A stretch of DNA of 64,000 bases from contig NZ_CP053826.1 in assembly GCF_013372125.1 (NCBI RefSeq), positions 248,001 to 312,000 on the forward strand, given 5' to 3'. The translations under genes and the position numbers were made by a program. Positions within the stretch are counted from its first letter, which is position 1; every line of letters begins with the position of its first letter. The notes below the pieces were generated by a model. The model did no database searches and was not told the DNA's origin. It saw only the letters and a list, made by a program, of their open reading frames with translations. This document shows, one piece after another, positions 9,607-17,693 of this stretch. The stretch comes from Campylobacter curvus. Its GTDB lineage: Bacteria; Campylobacterota; Campylobacteria; Campylobacterales; Campylobacteraceae.

Positions 9607-10678
9607 TATTCACGACCTCAATGACCTTTTTTTGCTCCTGCTCGCTCAAAAACGCCGACATCGGCAGAGCCATTATGTCTTCGCTCACGCGCTCGCTCAC
9701 GGCAAAGTCGCCGCGCTCATAGCCAAGCGGCGCGAACACCTCTTGCAAATGTAGCGGCACAGGGTAATAAACCCCCGTCGGCACGCCCTCACGCGCGCAT
9801 GTTTCAAGCATCTTTTGCCTGTCTTTGACGCGGATGCAGTATTGCGCCCACGCCGAGACGTTGCCCTGTGCGACGAAAGGTGTAACGACGCCGCGTAAAT
9901 TTTCGTTGTAAATTTTGGCGATCTCTTGGCGTTTTTCTATCTCGCCCGCCAGATATTTTAGCTTCACATTTAGCACTGCGGCTTGGATCGCATCGAGCCT
10001 GCCGTTTATGCCGATATGCGTGTGGATGTAGCGGCGCGTCTGACCGTGATTTAGCAGCACTCGTATCTTTTGGGCCAGTGCGTCGTCGCCCGTAAATATC
10101 GCGCCCCCGTCGCCGTAGCAGCCAAGCGGCTTTGCCGGGAAAAACGAGGTCGTGGCGATATGCGAGAGGTTGCAGGACATGCGACCGTTTTGTTGCGCGC
10201 CAAAGCTTTGCGCCGCGTCCTCGATGACGGTAATACCGTGCTTTGCTGCGATCTTATTTATCGCTGCCATATCCGCCGCCTGACCAAAAAGCGACACCGG
10301 CACGACCGCCTTCGTGCGTGGCGTGATCGCCGCCTCGATCAAATTTGCATCGATGTTATAAGTGCGCTCGTCGATATCGACAAACACGGGCTTTGCGCCG
10401 ATAAAGGCGATCATCTCGGCTGTCGCGATAAAAGTAAATGGCGTCGTGATGACCTCATCGCCCGGCTTTATATCAAGTGCCATAAATGCGAGCAATAGCG
10501 CGTCCGTGCCACTACTGCAAGCGATCGCGTGCTTCGCACCCGTAAATTTAGCCAGATTTTCTTCCAGCTCGCCGACCTTGCCACCGATATAAACGCCACT
10601 ATCGAGCACCTCGTGGATCTGTGCGTCGATCTCGCCTTTATACGCTTCATACTGCGCTTTTAAATTTATGAAATTCAT
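9599..10678 (-). CDS. DegT/DnrJ/EryC1/StrS family PLP-dependent sugar aminotransferase (WbpE/WlbC-like)
   Basis: A 359-residue nucleotide-sugar aminotransferase. It should transfer the amino group of glutamate to a 3-keto UDP-sugar made by the neighbouring dehydrogenase, giving an amino sugar for surface polysaccharide or glycan. Lys183 in SFFPAKPLGCYGDGG is the expected Schiff-base lysine; the cofactor loop SSGTDALLLA is near residue 55, and DAAQSFGA provides the ring-stacking aspartate (about 154). Length is typical. First gene of a two-gene minus-strand operon. Promoter elements are not obvious, but a MITE copy lies 100 bases upstream. Confidence 0.88.
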   Translation of the reverse strand: MNFINLKAQYEAYKGEIDAQIHEVLDSGVYIGGKVGELEENLAKFTGAKHAIACSSGTDALLLAFMALDIKPGDEVITTPFTFIATAEMIAFIGAKPVFVDIDERTYNIDANLIEAAITPRTKAVVPVSLFGQAADMAAINKIAAKHGITVIEDAAQSFGAQQNGRMSCNLSHIATTSFFPAKPLGCYGDGGAIFTGDDALAQKIRVLLNHGQTRRYIHTHIGINGRLDAIQAAVLNVKLKYLAGEIEKRQEIAKIYNENLRGVVTPFVAQGNVSAWAQYCIRVKDRQKMLETCAREGVPTGVYYPVPLHLQEVFAPLGYERGDFAVSERVSEDIMALPMSAFLSEQEQKKVIEVVNNA

Positions 10679-10776
10679 CTTTGCCCCCTTGTTTTATGAA
10701 TTTTGGATTATACTACGATTTGCTTGAAATTTGGCTACGATGTCAATTGAAAATTTACTGCCGTATAATAAATTTA

Positions 10777-10974
10777 GGCTCTTTTTTATAAGGTGTTGAT
10801 ATCCTTAAACGAACGCTTCGCAAATCTTATTTACTCCACAAGGCGCCGAACATATAGCACGATTTTTGCGGTCAGTCTTGCGACTTCCCTAAAAATCGGC
10901 GGCGATAGCGTCGTTTCATAAGATTTGACTTCGCTTAAATTTTAAAAAAACTAATGTTTTGCCATAAAAGAGCC
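10777..10974. mobile_element. MITE-like element with perfect 8-bp target duplication
   Basis: This 198-bp element fills most of the gap between the aminotransferase and the CsgG-like operon. Its ends are inverted GGCTCTTTT copies (left 10777; right end reads AAAAGAGCC to 10974). It is flanked on both sides by TAAATTTA (10769-10776 and 10975-10982), an exact 8-bp duplication. Internally it holds the AAAATCGGCGGCGATAGCGTC block, and its left end resembles the right end of the 44119 copy. No coding capacity. Confidence 0.8.
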
Positions 10975-11070
10975 TAAATTTATGACGACGAGGGCGATAA
11001 CGGGGAATTTATAAAATTTTTAGCTTAAATTGTTAATATCATTGATAAATTTCAACTAAAAGGACGGAAC

Positions 11071-11745
11071 ATGATTTTAAGAAACGGATTAAAACTGGCT
11101 CTTGCAGGCTGCTTTATAGCATTGCTGGCTGGCTGCGCGACGGAGTCCTCTAGGACTATCGAAGCCCCGAAAGTAGCCTCTTTTGGCACGCCGTATAACG
11201 GCACGAAAGTCGCGGTCTCGATCGGACGCTTCAACAACCAGTCCTCCTATCAAAACGGCATATTTTCAGACGGCGAGGATCGTCTAGGCAACCAAGCTCA
11301 AAGCATCTTGATGACTGACTTGCAGCAAAGCGGGCGCTTTTCGGTGCTTGATCGCACGAATATGAAAGCCATCAAAGAGGAGAGCACCATCAACAAAAAA
11401 GCGCAAAATCTAAAGGGCGCAAAATACGTCATCACGGGCGATGTGACAGAATTTGGCAGGAAAACGACGGGCGATCATCAGCTCTTTGGCATCCTTGGCA
11501 AGGGCAAGACCCAAACTGCCTACGCGAAGGTAAATTTAAACGTAGTCGCGGTCGATGACTCCGAGGTCGTATTTTCGGTGCAAGGAGCAGGCGAATACGA
11601 GCTCTCAAACAGAGAGATCATCGGCTTTGGCGGCACTGCGGGCTACGACTCGACGCTAAATGGCAAGGTGCTTGGCCTGGCGATCAGGGAAGCCGTGAAT
11701 AACCTCGTAAACGGACTTGAAAGCGGCGCATGGCAGGTAAAATAG
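11071..11745 (+). CDS. CsgG/HfaB-family outer-membrane lipoprotein
   Basis: A 224-residue lipoprotein with a signal peptide and lipobox LLAGC (Cys22), so the mature protein is probably anchored to the outer membrane. The body is a CsgG-like domain: VAVSIGRFNNQS, then SILMTDLQQSGRFSVLDRTN and AKYVITGDVTEFG. CsgG relatives form secretion pores or support envelope assembly, but this short form, with DUF4810 and DUF799 partners, is not a curli exporter; no curli genes are present. AAAGGACGG is a good ribosome site. First gene of a tight three-gene operon. Confidence 0.82.
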   Translation: MILRNGLKLALAGCFIALLAGCATESSRTIEAPKVASFGTPYNGTKVAVSIGRFNNQSSYQNGIFSDGEDRLGNQAQSILMTDLQQSGRFSVLDRTNMKAIKEESTINKKAQNLKGAKYVITGDVTEFGRKTTGDHQLFGILGKGKTQTAYAKVNLNVVAVDDSEVVFSVQGAGEYELSNREIIGFGGTAGYDSTLNGKVLGLAIREAVNNLVNGLESGAWQVK

Positions 11746-12137
11746 CTGAAATTTTAAATTTTAAAACGCTTTTCGCGCTCGCCCTTGGCGTTTTTTTAGC
11801 AGGCTGCGGCTCTGAAAGGCCAAGGCCGCTTTATTATTGGGATGGCTCTTATTCAAGCTCACTTTACGAATACATGAGCGAGACGGGCGATGTGAACGAG
11901 CAAATAGGCGCGCTTGAAAATTCCATCCAAAAAGCCTACGAAAACGCTCAAAAAGTGCCTCCCGGACTTTACGCGCACCTTGGGCTTTTATACGCAAATA
12001 ACGGCGATAACGTGAAGGCGAATATAAATTTCGACAAAGAGATAGAAAATTTCCCGGAGTCAAAAGAGTATATAACGTTTTTACGCATGCACGGTGCCAA
12101 AAAAGCAGCTAAAAAAGGCGATAAAAATGAAAAATAA
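11730..12137 (+). CDS. DUF4810 lipoprotein
   Basis: A 135-residue predicted lipoprotein, with signal peptide and lipobox LAGC (Cys26). After the cysteine it has PRPLYYWDGSYSSSLYEYM and a helical repeat-like segment (YAHLGLLYANNGDNVKANINFDKE) similar to one tetratricopeptide unit, then a Lys-rich tail. DUF4810 proteins occur between CsgG-like and DUF799 lipoproteins in many Gram-negative bacteria, and the same order is seen here. It overlaps the end of the CsgG-like gene by 16 bases and the next start by 11. The function is not known; a shared outer-membrane complex is likely. Confidence 0.82.
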   Translation: MAGKIAEILNFKTLFALALGVFLAGCGSERPRPLYYWDGSYSSSLYEYMSETGDVNEQIGALENSIQKAYENAQKVPPGLYAHLGLLYANNGDNVKANINFDKEIENFPESKEYITFLRMHGAKKAAKKGDKNEK

Positions 12138-12798
12138 CGTTAGAAATATATTTTTAGCGGCCTTTGTCGCGATGTTTTTTTCAGCTTGCGCCGAGCCTAA
12201 AATTTACGATTATTCAGCGCTTTTGCAAAGCAAGCCAAAGTCTATCTTGGTGCTGATGCCAACTAATGAGACGACAGAGATAAACGCCTCGCCTGCGGTG
12301 CTGGCAAATGCGGTCAGGCCGCTGGCAGAGGCCGGGTATTATGTGTTTTCACCGGCTCTTGTAAATGACACTTTCAAGCAAAACGGTATATACGAGGCCG
12401 ACGAGATCGCTAAAATTTCACTGGCCAAGATCAGGCAGATCTTTGACGCTGATGCCGTGCTTTACATGCATGTGACAAGATACGGCACGAACTACGCGGT
12501 CGTTTCAAGCAGCACCGTCGTATCGGTAAGCGCCTCTTTGATCGATACTAGGACCGGCACGAAGCTCTGGGAGGGCTCAGCCAGCGCTAGCGACGATCAA
12601 AACAGCGGCAACGGCGGCGGACTGCTCGGCATGCTGATAACTGCCGCCCTAAATCAGATCGCAAACACGGTCGCTGACAAGTCCTACGACCTGTCCGTCG
12701 CTGCGGACGCTTATTTGTTCGCTACGGGCTGCAACGAGTGCATACTTTACGGACCGTATTCGCCTAAATACGGGCAAGACCCTCAGCTTGCGAAATAA
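12127..12798 (+). CDS. DUF799 (GNA1162-like) lipoprotein
   Basis: A 223-residue lipoprotein starting at ATG 12127 (MKNNVRNIFL), with lipobox FSAC (Cys21). An in-frame start 33 bases upstream would push the signal peptide inward, so 12127 is preferred. The body contains KSILVLMPTNETTEINA, then VLYMHVTRYGTNYAV and a Gly/Asn-rich SGNGGG loop, as in the Neisseria GNA1162 family, whose fold resembles the CsgG/TolB N-terminal type. It closes the lipoprotein operon and is followed by a hairpin. Role unproven; probably envelope assembly together with its two partners. Confidence 0.82.
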   Translation: MKNNVRNIFLAAFVAMFFSACAEPKIYDYSALLQSKPKSILVLMPTNETTEINASPAVLANAVRPLAEAGYYVFSPALVNDTFKQNGIYEADEIAKISLAKIRQIFDADAVLYMHVTRYGTNYAVVSSSTVVSVSASLIDTRTGTKLWEGSASASDDQNSGNGGGLLGMLITAALNQIANTVADKSYDLSVAADAYLFATGCNECILYGPYSPKYGQDPQLAK

Positions 12799-12799
12799 C

Positions 12800-12818
12800 G
12801 AAGCGGCCAGTCCGCTTC
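12800..12818 (+). terminator. Hairpin after the lipoprotein operon
   Basis: GAAGCGG (12800-12806) pairs perfectly with CCGCTTC (12812-12818) around a 5-nt loop directly after the DUF799 stop codon. The following AT-rich tract has no pure T run, so termination may be partial. Confidence 0.5.
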
Positions 12819-12842
12819 AAATTTAAAATTTAAGGGCGAAAT

Positions 12843-13355
12843 TTGAGCGAATTCGACGCATTGAAGGCGAGATTTGACACCATAGACGCGAATTTAAAGA
12901 GACGCTACGATCTTCATCGCTTGATAAGGCGTGCGGGCGTCGCATTTTTGCTATCGTCGTTCATATTCGGCTCGTTTGTCTTCGCCTTTTTAGAGGGCTT
13001 AAATGCCCCTTCTTTGATCTCTTGCGTCCTTGGGATAGCGACTTTTTTTATAAGCGGCGCAGTATTTGCGTCAAAGTCTGTGAAAAGGCATAAAGTAAAG
13101 CGATACAGTAGGCTTTTCGTGCAAAAGCCGCGCCTTTCTTTGGCTATTTTTGCTCTTGAAAATTTCATCGTTTTTGCGTTTTTTGTGTTTCTTGTCTGCA
13201 TTTTTATCGTTTCTAGTATGAATATCTCGATAAATAGCGAGGTCGGGATAGTATTTGAAATTTCAGTTTTTCTTTGGCCGCTGTTTTTTATCGCCTTTCT
13301 TGCTTGCTTTTTTGCGAACAAAAGTATGTTTTGCTTCGATGAAAATTTCGTATAA
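12843..13355 (+). CDS. Hypothetical four-helix membrane protein
   Basis: A 170-residue inner-membrane protein of unknown function. The start is a TTG preceded by AAGGGCG. A charged N-terminal segment (KARFDTIDANLKRRYDLHRLIRRAG) is followed by two hydrophobic helices (about 32-50 and 56-75), a basic loop with VKRHKVKRYSR, then two more helices (about 98-122 and 135-160). Two clusters of basic residues next to the helices suggest the loops are cytoplasmic. Its end overlaps the start of the downstream DMT transporter by 17 bases, so the two may be cotranslated. No family recognised. Confidence 0.6.
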   Translation: MSEFDALKARFDTIDANLKRRYDLHRLIRRAGVAFLLSSFIFGSFVFAFLEGLNAPSLISCVLGIATFFISGAVFASKSVKRHKVKRYSRLFVQKPRLSLAIFALENFIVFAFFVFLVCIFIVSSMNISINSEVGIVFEISVFLWPLFFIAFLACFFANKSMFCFDENFV

Positions 13356-14238
13356 AACCGATATTTTCGGTATCTTAATAACGCTTTTAGGCGGCATTTT
13401 ATGGGGTTTTAGCGGAGTTTGCGGGCAGTATCTTTTCTCTCAAGGCATCAGCGCCGACTGGCTCGTGCCTTATAGACTGCTGATATCAGGCACGATTTTA
13501 GTCGCGTTTTATCTGCTTAAAAGCTGGGAAAATGCGCTCGCACCGCTAAAAGATCTGCGCCTTTTGCCTCAGCTTTTCATCTATGCCTTGCTTGGGCTCA
13601 TGATGACGCAGTATAGCTACTTTTACTCGATCGAGCTCTCAAACGCCGCGGTAGCTACGGTCATACAATACACCGCCCCCGCTCTCATCCTAGCAGTCGT
13701 TTGTATAAGACAAAAAAGAGCGCCGAAGATAAACGAGCTAGTCGCACTCATCTTAGCCATGCTAGGGGTCGTCATCTTAGCCACTCACGGCGATCTGGGC
13801 TCTTTGGTGATCTCGGCTAGGGCCTTGTTTTGGTGCTTGGTGAGTGCGGTTTGCGTTTGCGTCTATAACCTCGCTCCCGCAAAGCTAAACGCAAAATACC
13901 CGGTCGTGCTCGTGCTTGGCTGGGGCATGGTGATCGCGGGCGTGGTTTTGTGCGTTTTCATGCGAGTTTGGCGGCTTGAAGGAGCGGCTACAGCGCAACA
14001 ATGGCTGGCATTTTGGGCGGTCATCACGCTAGGCACGATATTTGCGTTTAGTTTTTACATGATCGGCGTTAAAACTATCGGAGCTAGCAAAGCAAGTCTA
14101 ATTGCTTGTATAGAGCCCGTGAGTGCGGCGTTTTTCGCGTATTTTTGGCTGGATACGCAGTTTGTATTTTTGGATTTCGTAGGATTTGCGCTTATCATTT
14201 GCTGCATATTTTTACTGGCTAAAAAGCAAAATTCTTGA
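13339..14238 (+). CDS. EamA/DMT-superfamily transporter
   Basis: A 299-residue inner-membrane protein with ten hydrophobic segments in two EamA repeats, as in RhaT/YdcZ-type drug and metabolite exporters. The start ATG 13339 (MKISYKTDIFGILITLLGG) gives the normal family N-terminus; an upstream in-frame ATG at 13255 would add a non-conserved extension lying inside the previous gene. Typical motifs are GGILWGFSGV near the N-terminus and the second-repeat ASKASLIACIEPVSAAFFAY. The substrate cannot be assigned. Confidence 0.85.
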   Translation: MKISYKTDIFGILITLLGGILWGFSGVCGQYLFSQGISADWLVPYRLLISGTILVAFYLLKSWENALAPLKDLRLLPQLFIYALLGLMMTQYSYFYSIELSNAAVATVIQYTAPALILAVVCIRQKRAPKINELVALILAMLGVVILATHGDLGSLVISARALFWCLVSAVCVCVYNLAPAKLNAKYPVVLVLGWGMVIAGVVLCVFMRVWRLEGAATAQQWLAFWAVITLGTIFAFSFYMIGVKTIGASKASLIACIEPVSAAFFAYFWLDTQFVFLDFVGFALIICCIFLLAKKQNS

Positions 14239-14259
14239 TGCCTAAATCAAAGGAAATTT

Positions 14260-14682
14260 ATGATCTATCTAGCACAGACTGACACGACGGCAGGGTTTTT
14301 GAGTAGGGATTTTGGTGAGATCAACCGCGTCAAAGAGCGCCCGCTTAAAAAGCCTTGTCTCATCACTACCTCTAAATTTAGCGTCTTGCAAACCCTCGTG
14401 CGAGTGCCGTCGAAATTTAAAAACCGCGTCAGAAGGTCGAGGAAAACGACTTTTCTTTATCCAAACGGCAAAGCCGTGCGTGTGGTGAAAGATTGCGCTC
14501 ACGAGAGGTTTTTACAAAAATTCGACTGGCTTTACTCAAGCAGTGCGAATTTAAACGGAGCTAAATTTGACGAGAGCTGGGCCAGAAGCGTCGCAGACGA
14601 GGTCGTCGATGAGAAATTTCACGAGAGTGCAGCCTCTAAAATTTTAAAAGTTTCGATACGAAACATCAAAAGGCTAAGATAA
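14260..14682 (+). CDS. Short Sua5/YciO/YrdC-like protein
   Basis: A 140-residue protein resembling the N-terminal YrdC fold. MIYLAQTDTTAGFLSRDFGEINRVKERP aligns with the PTDTxYGL...K.R core of threonylcarbamoyl-AMP synthase, and YSSSANLNG matches the conserved S-S-A-N-x-S-G segment. It is shorter than normal YrdC (about 190 residues), so it is probably a divergent relative rather than the main tRNA t6A enzyme. RNA-binding or an accessory role is possible. AAAGGAAATTT is its ribosome site; it follows the DMT gene by 21 bases. Confidence 0.72.
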   Translation: MIYLAQTDTTAGFLSRDFGEINRVKERPLKKPCLITTSKFSVLQTLVRVPSKFKNRVRRSRKTTFLYPNGKAVRVVKDCAHERFLQKFDWLYSSSANLNGAKFDESWARSVADEVVDEKFHESAASKILKVSIRNIKRLR

Positions 14683-14761
14683 TTATATTAAATTATCCTT
14701 AAGCAAAAAAATATTATAGCCGTGCTAGTATTTGACTATAAATTCACCCTAAGGAGCATTT

Positions 14762-16120
14762 ATGAGCGAATACGTAAATAAAATTTTGGAAGGCTTGAAA
14801 AAGTCTAACCCGGGTCAGGATATCTTTATCCAGGCGGCGACCGAGGTGCTTCATAGCCTTGCTCCGCTTTTAAGCAGGGAAGAAAAATACCAAAAACACG
14901 CGATCCTGGAGCGTATCACCATCCCCGAGCGCGCGGTGCATTTTAGAGTGACATACATAGACGATAATAAAAACGTTTGCGTGCATAACGGCTGGCGGAT
15001 ACAGTTTAACTCCGCTATCGGCCCGTATAAGGGCGGCCTGCGGTTTCATCCTAGCGTCAATGCCGGCGTGCTGAAATTTCTAGGCTTTGAGCAAATTTTT
15101 AAAAATTCGCTGACCGGAGTAGCCATAGGCGGCGCAAAAGGCGGTGCGGACTTTGACCCCAAAGGCAAGAGTGACCGCGAGATAATGAAATTTTGCCATT
15201 CGTTCATGGACGAGCTATACCGTCATATCGGCAACACCACCGACGTTCCGGCCGGCGACATAGGCGTGGGCGGACGCGAGATAGGCTATCTTTTCGGCCA
15301 GTATAAAAAGCTAACAGGCAGGTTTGACGGAATTTTGACCGGCAAAGGGCTAGGCTGGGGCGGCAGCCTTGCCAGGACGGAGGCTACGGGGTATGGGCTG
15401 ACGTATTTTACCGAGCAGATGCTAAAAAGAGCCGGCCTTGGGCTGGAGGGTAAGAAATGCTGCGTCAGCGGCTCGGGTAACGTCGCGATATACACGCTGC
15501 AAAAACTCTATCAAGTAGGCGCGCTGCCTATCACGGCATCGGACTCCGGCGGCTTTATCTATGACGAAGAGGGTATCGACGTAGCGCTCATAAAGGAACT
15601 AAAAGAGCTCAAGCGTGCGCGCCTAAGCGAATACGTCAAATTTAGACCGCATGCTAAATATACGCCGATCGAGCGGTACCCTGCCGGACGAAACGGCGTG
15701 TGGAGCGTGCCTTGTGAGGGGGCTTTTCCTTGTGCGACGCAAAACGAGCTGAATTTGGCCGATATCAAGACCCTTTACGCAAACGGCTGCCGCTTCGTGA
15801 GCGAGGGTGCGAACATGCCAAGCACGCTTGAAGCGATGGAATTCATGCTTGGTAAAAAGGATTTTTATTTCGCTCCCGCAAAGGCTGCAAACGCCGGTGG
15901 TGTCGCGACTAGCGGGCTAGAGATGATGCAAAATGCCGGCATGGACTCATGGAGCTTTGATGAGGTCGATAGGCGCTTGCAGGGTATAATGAAGCACATT
16001 TTCGAGCTTTCTTATGAGACGAGTAAGGAATTTGGCGACGAGGGTAACCTGGTGCTAGGCGCGAATATCGCGGGCTTTAGAAAGGTCGCCGATGCGATGA
16101 TAGATCAAGGATATGTCTAG
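14762..16120 (+). CDS. gdhA: NADP-type glutamate dehydrogenase
   Basis: A 452-residue hexameric glutamate dehydrogenase, normally used to fix ammonia into 2-oxoglutarate with NADPH. Motifs include PYKGGLRFHPSVN, GVAIGGAKGGADFDPKGKSD with the catalytic lysine, DVPAGDIGVGGREIGYL, and the nucleotide-binding CCVSGSGNVAIYT. Serine after the second glycine helix and length near 450 fit the NADP-specific bacterial class (50-kDa type). CTAAGGAG precedes the start, and TATAAA at 14737-14742 is a possible -10. A strong hairpin follows the stop. Confidence 0.95.
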   Translation: MSEYVNKILEGLKKSNPGQDIFIQAATEVLHSLAPLLSREEKYQKHAILERITIPERAVHFRVTYIDDNKNVCVHNGWRIQFNSAIGPYKGGLRFHPSVNAGVLKFLGFEQIFKNSLTGVAIGGAKGGADFDPKGKSDREIMKFCHSFMDELYRHIGNTTDVPAGDIGVGGREIGYLFGQYKKLTGRFDGILTGKGLGWGGSLARTEATGYGLTYFTEQMLKRAGLGLEGKKCCVSGSGNVAIYTLQKLYQVGALPITASDSGGFIYDEEGIDVALIKELKELKRARLSEYVKFRPHAKYTPIERYPAGRNGVWSVPCEGAFPCATQNELNLADIKTLYANGCRFVSEGANMPSTLEAMEFMLGKKDFYFAPAKAANAGGVATSGLEMMQNAGMDSWSFDEVDRRLQGIMKHIFELSYETSKEFGDEGNLVLGANIAGFRKVADAMIDQGYV

Positions 16121-16128
16121 GAAACGAT

Positions 16129-16156
16129 GGCGCGCTTCATACTTGGCGCGCCTTTT
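16129..16156 (+). terminator. gdhA intrinsic terminator
   Basis: GGCGCGC (16129-16135) and GCGCGCC (16146-16152) form a 7-bp GC stem with a 10-nt loop, followed by TTTT. The T tail merges directly into the left flank of a MITE insertion. Confidence 0.75.
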
Positions 16157-16164
16157 AAAATTTT

Positions 16165-16690
16165 GACCCTGCTAAAATAAATCATTGACACTTGCTTCGC
16201 TTCTGCTTTGCAGTTGCAAACGAAGTGAAGCAAAAACCTTGCTCGCTCCAGGAACAACCTAACACAGGCGCAAACAGCGTTTCAAGGAAATTTTTTTGCT
16301 TCGCAAAAAACTACTCAGCCCCTGCGGGCTTCCCTAATTTTGTGCGGGAGTGAGTAGCCGTTCCCGAGCTTAGCGATGGTAGCAAACGAAGTGAAGTTAG
16401 TCCTTAACACGATTTTTCTGCTTCGCGTTGCTCACAGCTTTTCAAGACGCTTCGTTGCACTCGCAACTGCAAGCAGACCGCGGTCAGCCACAGCTTCCTG
16501 TCCTCGTAGTGAAGCGTAGCCCAAGAGGACGCTTCACTACGTTTGCAACTGCAAAGCAGAACGTTACGAGTGCGTAGCACAAAGTAAAAATTGGCGGCGA
16601 TAGCGTCGCTTCACAAGGTTTTTACAGGGATGCTGTTCGCATTCTCCTGCTTTTGAAAGTTAAAAATCAATGAAATATTTTAACAGAGCC
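16165..16690. mobile_element. MITE-like element, 526 bp
   Basis: This copy fills the gap between gdhA and the amidohydrolase gene. The left end (GACCCTGCTAAAATAAATCA) is a degenerate form of the family end seen at the right of the 35914 copy; the right end reads AACAGAGCC up to 16690. TAAAATTTT flanks it on both sides (16156-16164 and 16691-16699). Inside are ACTACTCAGCCCCTGCGGGC, also present inverted at 44319 and 63258, and the TTGGCGGCGATAGCGTCG block. No protein-coding gene. Confidence 0.75.
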
Positions 16691-16709
16691 TAAAATTTTA
16701 TATGAAATT

Positions 16710-17693
16710 TCACTCTGCGATGATCTTTTTATAGTTGCTCCATATCGCGTTATCTTCGCTAAAATATGACAAGATCCCTTTCGCGTATCTATCGAAGGGG
16801 TTTTGCTCTTTATGAAGCTTTAGTCTTTGGCGAAATTTTAGATCGTAGCTGTTGTAGATCGCAGAGTATGGCACCGGGAAATCCGAGCCATAAAGCAACT
16901 TTTCGTGCACGCTCGTCTCTTGGCTTAGATGCCTTAGCATCTTGGCGCGAACGGGCGTTAGCAGCGCCGAAACGTCGGCGTAGAGGTTATCGTGCGTTTT
17001 TAAAAGCTCCAAAAGCGCGAAGTATTCTTTGTTGAAATTTCGAGGATTTTTGGAGAGCGATCTAAAGATATGCCTGCCCTCATAGCCAAGCGCCATGTGC
17101 GCGCAGATCGTTTTAACGCCTATTTTTATGGGATGATAGAGCATGCTTATCTGCTCGCAGCTTTTATCGGAATTTACCGAGCTTTCGCTACCGATGTGCA
17201 CTACAAGTGGCAGATCAAGCTTCTTTAGCTTTTCAAAATATGGCGTGAATCTATCCTCTCTAGTATCCACGCCCCAGTAGTTTTGCAAAAATTTCGCCCC
17301 CTTAAAGCCCTTTTCGTAGTAATGATCGATGAGATCAAGCGCGTTTGGGCGCAGAGGGTTGATGGAGAAAAACGGCACGATGATGTCTTTGTTTTGCTCG
17401 TAAATTTCCAAAACATCGTCGTTTGAGGCGCAGACTGTTTTGTCTTTGTGTAAAATTTCGCCTTTTTCATTGACCTTCGCATCTACGCCAAAAAGTACGA
17501 TCTTGTCCATAAATTTCGAGCTCCTGACGTTTCTTACGAGCCCTGCTTTATAGGACTCGTAAGGATTTTCGTAAAGCTCTTTTGCGCTTAGACCGAATTT
17601 CTTAGCAAAAAGCGTTATGGCGAATTTGTCGAAAATTCTATCGAATTTCACTTCGCTACTAAGCAGATGCGTGTGGCTATCGACGGTTTTCAT
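16710..17693 (-). CDS. Amidohydrolase family protein (metal-dependent, TIM-barrel)
   Basis: A 327-residue predicted hydrolase or decarboxylase of the amidohydrolase-2 type. The N-terminal DSHTHLL supplies the first two metal ligands (His7, His9); LPLVVHIGSESS and TICAHMALGYEG give further histidines, and LLYGSDFPVPYS carries the typical C-terminal aspartate. The substrate is unknown. It overlaps the stop/start junction of the LplT-Aas gene by four bases and is the last gene of that operon, so a role in processing a lipid-derived or envelope compound is possible but not proven. Confidence 0.78.
   Translation of the reverse strand: MKTVDSHTHLLSSEVKFDRIFDKFAITLFAKKFGLSAKELYENPYESYKAGLVRNVRSSKFMDKIVLFGVDAKVNEKGEILHKDKTVCASNDDVLEIYEQNKDIIVPFFSINPLRPNALDLIDHYYEKGFKGAKFLQNYWGVDTREDRFTPYFEKLKKLDLPLVVHIGSESSVNSDKSCEQISMLYHPIKIGVKTICAHMALGYEGRHIFRSLSKNPRNFNKEYFALLELLKTHDNLYADVSALLTPVRAKMLRHLSQETSVHEKLLYGSDFPVPYSAIYNSYDLKFRQRLKLHKEQNPFDRYAKGILSYFSEDNAIWSNYKKIIAE

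Noticed and set aside
10070-10498. 142-codon plus-strand ORF
   Set aside because: It lies wholly inside the aminotransferase gene on the opposite strand, which has full family motifs.
16200-16640. CRISPR array or tandem repeat in the gdhA-amidohydrolase gap
   Set aside because: Repeated words are irregular in spacing and direction, and are shared with other gaps; no regular repeat-spacer order is present.
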